From a virus, in the IMG/VR virus record IMGVR_UViG_3300037502_000991, positions 1 to 44,435 of that record: 44,435 bases of DNA; one strand, written 5' to 3'. Shown here one piece after another: positions 13,749 to 19,808 of this stretch. Both the position numbers and the translations under genes were made by a program. Within the stretch, counting starts at the first letter, position 1. Every line of letters starts with the position of its first letter. The notes beneath the pieces are model-generated. The model worked only from the letters and a program-made list of their open reading frames with translations. It had not been told where the DNA came from and did no database searches.

Positions 13749-14973
13749 CCGGTGTTAGCGTCGGCTCTGGCAAAGGCTCCGATGCCATGCTCAATGGAAT
13801 CTCGGATGCCGATACGAATAGCACATCACCACCTTCGATTGGTCCATACCCCTTCAAGGCGCGGCGTTCGTTGATGGTGAGATCTTTTGAGGCGTCTGCC
13901 ATCTGCCACATCGAAAGACGCTTCTCGGCAATGGCAGGAACGGAATCAATGTCGGGTTTGATTGTCACGCCATAAAGGGAGCCGAGCCATGCGTTCCAAT
14001 CATGAACGATCATGTCGAGAAGCGGAAGCGCGGTGTCTTCCCAAAACGCCAGACGAGCCTCGGAATAATTCGAGTAAGTGTTATCGCCAGGAATACCGAG
14101 AAGCTGGGGCGGGACGCCGAAGGCAAGGGCAACATCACGGGCGCTTGAGAACTTGGCCTCGATGATGCCCATGTCTGTAGGGCTTAAGCCCATCTGTTGC
14201 CAGTCTAGGCCACCTTCCAAAAGCATCGGGCGACCGGCATTCGATGAGCCAGAATATTGCTCTTCGATCTGAGCCTTGAGCCGGTTGAAGTTTTCATCCG
14301 AAAGCGTGCCGCCATCCTTGACGGTGAGAGCGCCGGAGGGGCGAGCCGAGTTTTGGAGCAATGCTTGCATCCAGCTCATGCTCTCATTGTTTTGGTCGAT
14401 GGCATATGAACCGGCTTCGATGGGCGACATGCCATACCAATCGTTGAGCGGATTGAAGAGCTTGAGATGCCGCACATCGCAAGAGAGCGTGCGCGGGTCC
14501 ACTTCCCATCGCGCCTTATTCTGGCCGAGCGTATATTCATAAGCCGCCGGAATGCCGTTCGAAGAAGGAATGATCTTCATACGGTCGGGGCGAAGCTGGT
14601 AAAGTTCCTTAACCTCGCGGCCAACCATGAAACGCTCTTCATAGCCGTTGCCCGCGATCATGAGGAAAGACACTTTTGCCCGCACATAATCGCCGTATGA
14701 TTGGAGCGGATTGGGGCGATTGAGAAGCGTCTTTAGCGGGTGCTCAACCAATTCCGTTTCGCCGCGATAGATTCCGAGCTTGACGGAAGCGATGGCATCG
14801 GCAATGCGATTGATTGCCTGATAAGCAACGACGTTCTTGCCGTAGGCTTCTTTAGCGAAACTCTCGTAATTGCGTGGCGACCATACGGCTTGACCAGGAT
14901 TGACCACCATGACCTTTGCGGCGGCGGATTCCTTGCGCTCTTGCGGGCGGCGGAAACGGTCAAAAAGTCCCAT
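13708..14973 (-). CDS. HK97-family portal protein
   Basis: 421 residues. Family landmarks in order: MGLFDRFRR start, VVAYQAINRIADAIASVKLG (about 50-68), HPLKTLLNRPNPLQSYGDY, YQLRPDRMKI, LFNPLNDWYGMSPIEAGSYA, and LAFGVPPQLLGIPGDNTYSN with ARLAFWEDTALPLLDMI near residue 320-340. Portals form the dodecameric ring through which DNA is packaged and to which head-tail connectors bind. Normal length. It lies 9 nt after the large terminase and overlaps the MuF-like gene. Confidence 0.95.
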   Translation of the reverse strand: MGLFDRFRRPQERKESAAAKVMVVNPGQAVWSPRNYESFAKEAYGKNVVAYQAINRIADAIASVKLGIYRGETELVEHPLKTLLNRPNPLQSYGDYVRAKVSFLMIAGNGYEERFMVGREVKELYQLRPDRMKIIPSSNGIPAAYEYTLGQNKARWEVDPRTLSCDVRHLKLFNPLNDWYGMSPIEAGSYAIDQNNESMSWMQALLQNSARPSGALTVKDGGTLSDENFNRLKAQIEEQYSGSSNAGRPMLLEGGLDWQQMGLSPTDMGIIEAKFSSARDVALAFGVPPQLLGIPGDNTYSNYSEARLAFWEDTALPLLDMIVHDWNAWLGSLYGVTIKPDIDSVPAIAEKRLSMWQMADASKDLTINERRALKGYGPIEGGDVLFVSASEIPLSMASEPLPEPTLTPDDIKALAYGTKAH

Positions 14974-14981
14974 TTAATACC

Positions 14982-16364
14982 TCACAAGGCGCGGACCGCA
15001 GGGGCGGATTGCGGCGCGGTCATATCTGAAATTGCACTCATGGCGGCATCTATCATATCATCATGAGTTCCGTTTGGAAATACGGAGGCTTCGGCCATGA
15101 AATCCGATAAATGATCAATATTGCTCATGATGTAGACATTGCCGGATTGGATGTATGGCGCGGCATCAAAAGCGCGGGTGACTTTATCGACATTGCGCTG
15201 AATTGGAATGATCGGGATTCCCTCGCGCTTTAGCTTTTGAATCAGGCCGGTGCCGCTCACCTTGTCTTCGACTTTGAAGGCTCGAAGCGGCCCATGATAC
15301 GTCTGGGAAAAATGTTTCTTCCAGAATGCCCGAGCCATCGTCTCAAGTTCCGGAGCTTCCCACTTGCCACGCACCATATCGAGCATGACGATTTGTCCGG
15401 TTTGCGTTTGGCCCCAGCATTGAAAGACGGAATAGTCATTTTGCTCCTTTGTCTTTTGCGCGGTGTCGGCGTAGATCGAGCGCCATTTGAGCGGAGGAAT
15501 GGCATCATAGAAGCGCCACCAATCGTCCTTGAAGATGCCGCCACCGATGGGCGAGGGGCGTTGCATATACTGGCCAGCGAACACGTAGGGGCTTGATGTC
15601 TCCAGGCGGTCGAGCATGTCGGGTGGGAATTGTTCCGGCCAGAATGATGATCCATCGTCATTGCGTGCCGGGATGACAAGGCTATTCCACTTCTCGCCAG
15701 AGCCTCCGTTGAGCAACCAGCCCGAAAGATCATCTTCGTGGAGTCGCTGCATGATGACGATGATCGGCGTATCTGGCTTGTTGAGGCGTGACTGGATCGT
15801 GGTCTGATACCAATCAATGACGTTCTGCCGCATAATGGGCGAAGTTGCTTCACCGGCCTTGTGCGGGTCATCAATGATGATTGCACCGCCAAATCCGTCT
15901 CTCATCTTGCCAGCGCCATAGCCAGTGATGGTGCCTTCTGCGCCTGTTGCGTAGACAATGCCGCCGTGTGATGTGCGGAACTCATCCTTTGCCTTGCTAT
16001 CGTCTTGCAGCGACACCCAAGGAAACACGGCACGATATGTCTCGTGCTGCATCATAGCGCGAATGTCATATGCGTTCGCGGTTGCGAGACGTTTTGAATA
16101 GCTAGCGTGGATATATTCGGCATCTGGATGAAGGCCGATGGTCCAAGCGATGAACGCCTTGACGGCAATCTCGGTCTTGCCTGATCGAGGCGGTACGTTG
16201 ATGATGAGCCGCTTGACGCGACCAAGTGCGACTTGCTCAAGGCGACGGCATATTGCCAATTGATGCTGATTTGGCAGCATCTCTTGGTTGGTGCGTGCGC
16301 GGTAGATCGTGCGTGCGAATTTGTAGAGCCGTTGATGGTTAGCGGCTTGTTCACTCGGTGTCAT
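14982..16364 (-). CDS. terL: Terminase large subunit
   Basis: 460 residues from ATG 16364 (an upstream ATG at 16403 is less likely because of the overlap). ATPase domain: Walker A PPRSGKTE (58-65), Walker B AIIIDDPHK (161-169), motif III region IIVIMQRLHEDDLSG (201-215). RNase H-like nuclease domain: YADTAQKTKEQNDYSVFQCW (about D300) and HDDMIDAAMSAISD near the C-terminus. It pumps and cuts DNA at the portal. It overlaps the small terminase by 14 nt and precedes the portal gene. Confidence 0.95.
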   Translation of the reverse strand: MTPSEQAANHQRLYKFARTIYRARTNQEMLPNQHQLAICRRLEQVALGRVKRLIINVPPRSGKTEIAVKAFIAWTIGLHPDAEYIHASYSKRLATANAYDIRAMMQHETYRAVFPWVSLQDDSKAKDEFRTSHGGIVYATGAEGTITGYGAGKMRDGFGGAIIIDDPHKAGEATSPIMRQNVIDWYQTTIQSRLNKPDTPIIVIMQRLHEDDLSGWLLNGGSGEKWNSLVIPARNDDGSSFWPEQFPPDMLDRLETSSPYVFAGQYMQRPSPIGGGIFKDDWWRFYDAIPPLKWRSIYADTAQKTKEQNDYSVFQCWGQTQTGQIVMLDMVRGKWEAPELETMARAFWKKHFSQTYHGPLRAFKVEDKVSGTGLIQKLKREGIPIIPIQRNVDKVTRAFDAAPYIQSGNVYIMSNIDHLSDFMAEASVFPNGTHDDMIDAAMSAISDMTAPQSAPAVRAL

Positions 16365-16731
16365 CGTGAATCTTGGCGAGTGCTGCCATAACAGCAGCGG
16401 CAACTGGCTCTGGCTTTAGTGAGCCATCTTCGTTAGAGATATCCACGGTCTCACGCCAACGGGCGCGGGTCTTGAGCCAGAATATCATCGAGGCGGTATC
16501 GCCAGCCATAGCTTTCTTGTAGAGCGCACCGCCGACCGAAGCGTTGGCTTGGTCTCGGGCAAGATCGAGTTCCTTGCGGTAATGACGCTGGAGGCTATCG
16601 ACCGAGATGCCGAGGATTTCCGCGATGATCTCCTGGCGCGTTCCGACCATGCCATGAAGCTGCACCTTCTGGCGCGTTTCATCGGTGGGTTGATGAGGCG
16701 GTCGGCCTAGCTTCTTGGGTTCGTCGGTCAT
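16351..16731 (-). CDS. terS: Terminase small subunit
   Basis: 126 residues from ATG 16731 (MTDEPKKLGRPPHQPTDET), overlapping the upstream stop in ATGA style. A helix-turn-helix lies at about residues 32-52 (RQEIIAEILGISVDSLQRHY), followed by LARDQANASVGGALYKKAMA and AMIFWLKTRARWRETV, the arrangement of small terminases that recognise packaging sites and recruit the large subunit. Located directly before terL. Confidence 0.88.
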   Translation of the reverse strand: MTDEPKKLGRPPHQPTDETRQKVQLHGMVGTRQEIIAEILGISVDSLQRHYRKELDLARDQANASVGGALYKKAMAGDTASMIFWLKTRARWRETVDISNEDGSLKPEPVAAAVMAALAKIHDDTE

Positions 16732-17429
16732 GTTGTCACCATAGAACATGGAGCGTGTGGGTCAGTGCTGCCCTGCCGCTGTTCCGGGGGGTTCCCGGTC
16801 ATCGCCTGCTTCACACGCTTGGGATATGGTTTTGCAAGCGGCATTATACGCTGCCGCATGTCTTCGTCTAGTGGCATGAGGTATCGGTGTTTGCCGGGTT
16901 TCTCAACTGGTGTGCATTGATTTGGCGTCAGCGTTTTACGGCGCTTGCCCTGCACAGTAGTCCACCCTTGTTTTTTTATCATTCGCGCGTGCCAACGCTT
17001 TCCGTCTGGGCCTATATATTCAACAGACTTTGAACCTTGGCCTGAATATATCCAGTTTCCAGCTTGATAAACGCCGCCATGGTGACCTTCGCTCGGATCA
17101 GCGAAGGAAACTATCAATCTCAATTCTGAACTATTGCGCTTTAAAAATTGAATAGCCAATCGAACGATACGAGACACTGGCGTATCATGTTTTGTCATCG
17201 CAATGCGCGTCAATTCACATCCTTCTGTTTGTTGCAATCCAAACGGATTAAGCAATGATGGTGTTGCGCCTCTTGAAAAAATCACCACACCCACAAACTT
17301 ATCTCGTTCCCAAGCGCCTACTTTAACCAAAGGCGGAACTGGTACGCTTTTGCTATAATGCCAATTCTCACAGGCATATTTCGCTGCTTCATGCGTTGCC
17401 CAGTCGATGCGAAGGTTAGCCTTGCTCAT
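16728..17429 (-). CDS. mom: Mom-family DNA adenine modification protein
   Basis: 233 residues. It shows the Mom pattern: ENWHYSKSVP (21-30), GVVIFSRGA (47-55), EGCELTRIAM (69-78), PVSR (84-87), and SFADPSEGHHGGVYQAGNW (108-126), then IYSG. Mom of phage Mu, a GNAT-fold enzyme, turns adenine into N6-(methylcarbamoyl)adenine and protects phage DNA from restriction. The last ~60 residues (TLTPNQCTPVEKPGKHRYLM onward) are basic. Mu needs Com for mom translation; no Com-like gene is present. It overlaps the ParB-like gene upstream by 14 nt and leads into the terminase genes. Confidence 0.85.
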   Translation of the reverse strand: MSKANLRIDWATHEAAKYACENWHYSKSVPVPPLVKVGAWERDKFVGVVIFSRGATPSLLNPFGLQQTEGCELTRIAMTKHDTPVSRIVRLAIQFLKRNSSELRLIVSFADPSEGHHGGVYQAGNWIYSGQGSKSVEYIGPDGKRWHARMIKKQGWTTVQGKRRKTLTPNQCTPVEKPGKHRYLMPLDEDMRQRIMPLAKPYPKRVKQAMTGNPPEQRQGSTDPHAPCSMVTT

Positions 17430-17934
17430 GCTTCCTCAAATCGAACTCATCGCCGCAATGCGGGCATTGAATGATCTTTGGCGCTAGTTCGTCTAGCTTG
17501 CCTTGATCGGCTTCTGTTCCCGGCTCAAAGTTTGGCTGCGCGAACATAGATGCCATCTCACCCAGCTCAAAGCCGGTAAGCGTCAGATCGAATTTTAGTT
17601 CTTCGAGGTCTTTTAGTTCTACCTTGAGCATCTCGAAGTCCCACCCAGCATCGAGCGCCATGCGGTTGTCGGCGATGACATATGCCCGCTTCTGGGCCTC
17701 GGTAAGGTGCTTTGCCTCAACGCACGGCACTTCTTTAAGGCCAAGCTTGTTCGCCGCCATGACGCGACCGTGACCCGCCACGATGCCGTTCTTGCCGTCT
17801 GTCACGACGGGGTTGATGAATCCGAATTCCTTGATCGAGGATGCAATCTTGGTGACTTGGGCCTCGGAATGGGTGCGGCTATTGCGGGCATACGGGATGA
17901 GGTCGGCGGTAGGGATAAGCTTATAGGTCAGCAT
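17416..17934 (-). CDS. ParB/Srx-fold protein with C-terminal zinc ribbon
   Basis: 172 residues from ATG 17934 (MLTYKLIPTADLIPYARNSR), which overlaps the upstream gene by 14 nt. The ParB N-terminal fold is plain: ARNSRTHSEAQVTKIASSIK, then EFGFINPVVTDGKNGIVAGH with GRVMAANKLG (GHGR motif). The C-terminus has CPHCGDEF, half of a zinc ribbon. Similar domains occur fused to phage DNA methylases, but the methylase part is missing here. Its pairing with mom suggests a role in DNA modification or its control; this is inference. Confidence 0.82.
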   Translation of the reverse strand: MLTYKLIPTADLIPYARNSRTHSEAQVTKIASSIKEFGFINPVVTDGKNGIVAGHGRVMAANKLGLKEVPCVEAKHLTEAQKRAYVIADNRMALDAGWDFEMLKVELKDLEELKFDLTLTGFELGEMASMFAQPNFEPGTEADQGKLDELAPKIIQCPHCGDEFDLRKHEQG

Positions 17935-18127
17935 AGCTGTCTTTTCTAGTGCCGCAATTTGCACTGTTGGATAGTGACCTAACGGCAAGCTCAATGTATC
18001 GCGGGATTGGTTGCTTGCCGGTTTCATAGGCGCGGAAGGTATTGCGGGCGAGGCCGAGTGCTTCGGCGGCTTGCCGTTTCGAGAAGGCGATGGAGGTGCG
18101 CCATTGGATTAGTTCGTCGGGGGTCAT
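17921..18127 (-). CDS. Small XRE-type HTH regulator
   Basis: 68 residues from ATG 18127. Residues 1-50 are one helix-turn-helix domain (MTPDELIQWRTSIAFSKRQA, then AEALGLARNTFRAYETGKQP), the lambda-repressor-like fold. The C-terminus is short and not dimerisation-like. It is the first gene of the modification-terminase operon, so it may tune late or modification gene expression. An upstream in-frame ATG at 18160 falls inside a terminator hairpin and is disfavoured. Confidence 0.78.
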   Translation of the reverse strand: MTPDELIQWRTSIAFSKRQAAEALGLARNTFRAYETGKQPIPRYIELAVRSLSNSANCGTRKDSYADL

Positions 18128-18133
18128 TGGCTC

Positions 18134-18162
18134 AATATAGCGCAAAGAAAAACCCGCCACAA
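18134..18162 (-). promoter_or_regulatory. Candidate sigma70-like promoter for the mom-terminase operon
   Basis: On the minus strand TTGTGG and TATATT are separated by 17 nt. The -10 ends 6 nt before the ATG at 18127, so the transcript would be almost leaderless. The -35 box lies in the stem-loop of the terminator that ends the previous operon. Predicted from sequence only. Confidence 0.4.
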
Positions 18163-18171
18163 GGGCGGGTT
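18146..18171 (-). terminator. Rho-independent terminator between early and late minus-strand operons
   Basis: On the minus strand AACCCGCC-loop-GGCGGGTT is followed by TTTCTTTG. The 8-bp stem plus T-rich tail sits between the small early genes (ending at 18203) and the HTH gene. It would stop early transcripts from reading into mom and the terminase genes. Confidence 0.75.
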
Positions 18172-18202
18172 GAGGTGGGGCACAGGGAGGAGTGTCCGGG
18201 GG

Positions 18203-18394
18203 TTATTGTATACGCGTGACTTTGATCCCTGTCACGCCTCGAATTATGACCTTGCGGCAAGTGAAACGAAGGTGGCGGTGATATTTGCGTGCGTCACCTT
18301 GGAGTGAGGATGAGGTGCGACCGGGGGCGAAGAAGGATTCCCCGATGCGGATGGTGCGCCACGGGTGTTTGGTGGGTCGGCCTCCGAGGGTCAT
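18203..18394 (-). CDS. Small basic protein of unknown function
   Basis: 63 residues (MTLGGRPTKHPWRTIRIGES), with a basic second half (RKYHRHLRFTCRKVIIRGVT). It starts in ATGA overlap with the upstream gene, which supports translation. Basic charge and a beta-like end could mean nucleic acid contact, but no family is recognised. Terminator follows within 60 nt. Confidence 0.6.
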   Translation of the reverse strand: MTLGGRPTKHPWRTIRIGESFFAPGRTSSSLQGDARKYHRHLRFTCRKVIIRGVTGIKVTRIQ

Positions 18395-18648
18395 TTTTGA
18401 TCCACTCTAAAAGCAACTTCTAGGAAATCATTGCGGATTTCTGTGATCATCTTGATGCGCTGGAAATGCGCTTGATAGGCAAGTGCTCGGCGGGCATTGG
18501 TCGAGAAGTGACGTCCATTTGGATATGCAGCTTGGAGTGCATCGAGAAGGTCATCGAATGCCATGTCAAGTGCGGCGTGATTCTCGATGATTTCCTCGTG
18601 ATCTTGGGCGCGGAGATGATCGGGAACTTGGAGAGGGGTGACGATCAT
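18391..18648 (-). CDS. Small helical protein of unknown function
   Basis: 85 residues (MIVTPLQVPDHLRAQDHEEI). Predicted alpha-helical and acidic in the first half (HAALDMAFDDLLDALQAAYP), more basic later. No family recognised. It is part of a tight string of small early genes. Confidence 0.6.
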   Translation of the reverse strand: MIVTPLQVPDHLRAQDHEEIIENHAALDMAFDDLLDALQAAYPNGRHFSTNARRALAYQAHFQRIKMITEIRNDFLEVAFRVDQK

Positions 18649-18651
18649 GGG

Positions 18652-18879
18652 TCATTCCCCCCTCTCGGCATTGATGACGGGGCACATGGAGAAGGTTCCG
18701 GCGGGCTTGCAATGCTCGATACCGTTCCAAAGATAGATGCCGCGCTGTTCGGTGTTGCCGTGGCGGTCTTCGAGAGTGATCCGCTTGGCGGTGCGGGCGA
18801 CCACGGTCCAAGCGAAGATGGTGTCACAATCGCAAGCGGAGCGTGTGGTGTAGGTCTTGCCGATTTGGAAGGTGGTCAT
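18652..18879 (-). CDS. Small beta-rich protein of unknown function
   Basis: 75 residues from ATG 18879 (MTTFQIGKTYTTRSACDCDT). It has a CDC motif and a short beta pattern (IFAWTVVARTAKRITLEDRH) ending in a Cys-containing tail (HCKPAGTFSMCPV). Four cysteines might bind a metal. The composition and length resemble tiny phage early proteins; no assigned function. Confidence 0.6.
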   Translation of the reverse strand: MTTFQIGKTYTTRSACDCDTIFAWTVVARTAKRITLEDRHGNTEQRGIYLWNGIEHCKPAGTFSMCPVINAERGE

Positions 18880-18883
18880 TGGA

Positions 18884-19063
18884 TTAGCCCTCGTTCTTGT
18901 CAAGGCGGCGGATATTCTCAAGTGCGCACTTAATCATGAGCGGCGCGTGCTTGGCGAAAACGTGGCCCTTGATCGTAGAGCCGATGAGCATCTGTGCGAT
19001 GCCGTCAGCGTAAGAGTTGGTTCCGGGCTTCTCGTTCCAAGTGGTCGGGTGAATGCGGTCCAT
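18884..19063 (-). CDS. Small protein of unknown function with strong RBS
   Basis: 59 residues (MDRIHPTTWNEKPGTNSYAD). An AAGGAGGAA stands just before the ATG at 19063. The sequence is mixed helix (IAQMLIGSTIKGHVFAKHAP and LMIKCALENIRRLDKNEG). Not recognised. It ends 4 nt before the next gene start. Confidence 0.6.
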   Translation of the reverse strand: MDRIHPTTWNEKPGTNSYADGIAQMLIGSTIKGHVFAKHAPLMIKCALENIRRLDKNEG

Positions 19064-19111
19064 TGGGTTCCTCCTTGGTGGTGTGTGGGTGAGGGGCGCG
19101 AGGCCCCTCGG

Positions 19112-19312
19112 TTAGGCGAATGGGTTAATGCTAGAGCTGTAGACTTGACACACTTCATAGCGTTCCGGATTGTTGAGGGTGCGCTGGATCAACTTTTCAG
19201 CGGTCTCTTTGTTAGTGAAAACCTTACCAACGTAAATGTTGAGCTTTTGAGCTTCCCGGCGAACATCCTTGGGAAGGTCCGTCTTGGCGAAAATTTTGTA
19301 GGCGTCTGTCAT
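19112..19312 (-). CDS. Small protein of unknown function, first gene of early operon
   Basis: 66 residues (MTDAYKIFAKTDLPKDVRRE), with a compact alternating alpha/beta feel (NIYVGKVFTNKETAEKLIQR). It is the promoter-proximal gene of the leftward small-gene operon, just downstream of two operator-like sites. Family not recognised. Confidence 0.62.
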   Translation of the reverse strand: MTDAYKIFAKTDLPKDVRREAQKLNIYVGKVFTNKETAEKLIQRTLNNPERYEVCQVYSSSINPFA

Positions 19313-19354
19313 CTGCGTCTTTCCCTTGTTGATGTCCCCTTATCCCACACATTG

Positions 19355-19369
19355 CAGAAATCTGCAATA
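19355..19369. promoter_or_regulatory. Operator-like site 1 (CAGAAAnnTGCAATA)
   Basis: CAGAAATCTGCAATA. With the bases before it this forms the palindrome ATTGCAGA-AA-TCTGCAAT, the kind of site bound by a dimeric HTH protein. It lies about 45 nt upstream of the small gene starting at 19312 and shares its consensus with sites at 19379 and 22354. Confidence 0.6.
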
Positions 19370-19378
19370 TGTCTAGTA

Positions 19379-19393
19379 CAGAAAAGTGCAATA
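19379..19393. promoter_or_regulatory. Operator-like site 2 (CAGAAAnnTGCAATA)
   Basis: CAGAAAAGTGCAATA, 24 bp from site 1 (about two helical turns), in the same orientation. A partial related half-site (ATTGCAC) lies near 19424. Confidence 0.55.
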
Positions 19394-19756
19394 TTCTTCA
19401 AGATTTACCTAAACCATTGAAATCATTGCACTTTGAATTAACAAGGAATATGCCGCGAATTGCCAAAGGCCCCAAAGAATGTCGAATTGGCTTGTGCTTT
19501 CAATGGCTTATGCAATCCAAGCCGAATTGAATCATTTATGTGAATTATAGGGGGGCGCTAAGGGGGTCACTAGGGAACCCGGACGGGGTGGGGGTGTGGG
19601 ACGTGGTGGGTGGTAGGTACTATAATATATATATAAATAGTATTATTCTCTCTACTATACAGAACACACAGCAACATCAAGCACTTGCCCGTCCGATTTA
19701 CGGGTTAGGCATCATCCCTCGAATAGCCCCCTTTAAATAGGCCAATCCAAAGCAAA

Positions 19757-19778
19757 GGCCCCGGATCACTCCGAGGCC
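19757..19778 (-). terminator. Terminator after the primase-helicase gene
   Basis: On the minus strand GGCCTCGGA-GTGA-TCCGGGGCC (one internal mismatch) is followed by TTTGCTTTGG. It begins about 30 nt after the stop at 19809 and would end transcription from the HTH/primase operon. Confidence 0.65.
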
Positions 19779-19808
19779 CCTGTTAACGTGCCGTCACCTA
19801 TCGCTACG

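Larger units (their letters stand above)
19313..19808. other. Non-coding region with operators, G-run cluster and AT-rich block
   Basis: About 500 bp without a convincing gene. From high to low coordinate it holds a terminator (19757-19778), an AT-rich tract TATAATATATATATAAATAG (near 19619-19640), a G-run cluster (19550-19610) with runs of G6, G5, G3, G4, G5 and G3 on the plus strand, and two operator-like sites. A G-rich strand next to an easily melted AT tract beside the primase-helicase gene could be a replication origin; this is inference. A 66-codon frame here (19540-19740) has no protein-like features and I do not call it. Confidence 0.5.

Noticed and set aside
19540-19740. 66-codon frame in the non-coding region
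   Set aside because: Short, runs through the G-run and AT tracts, no RBS, no family features.
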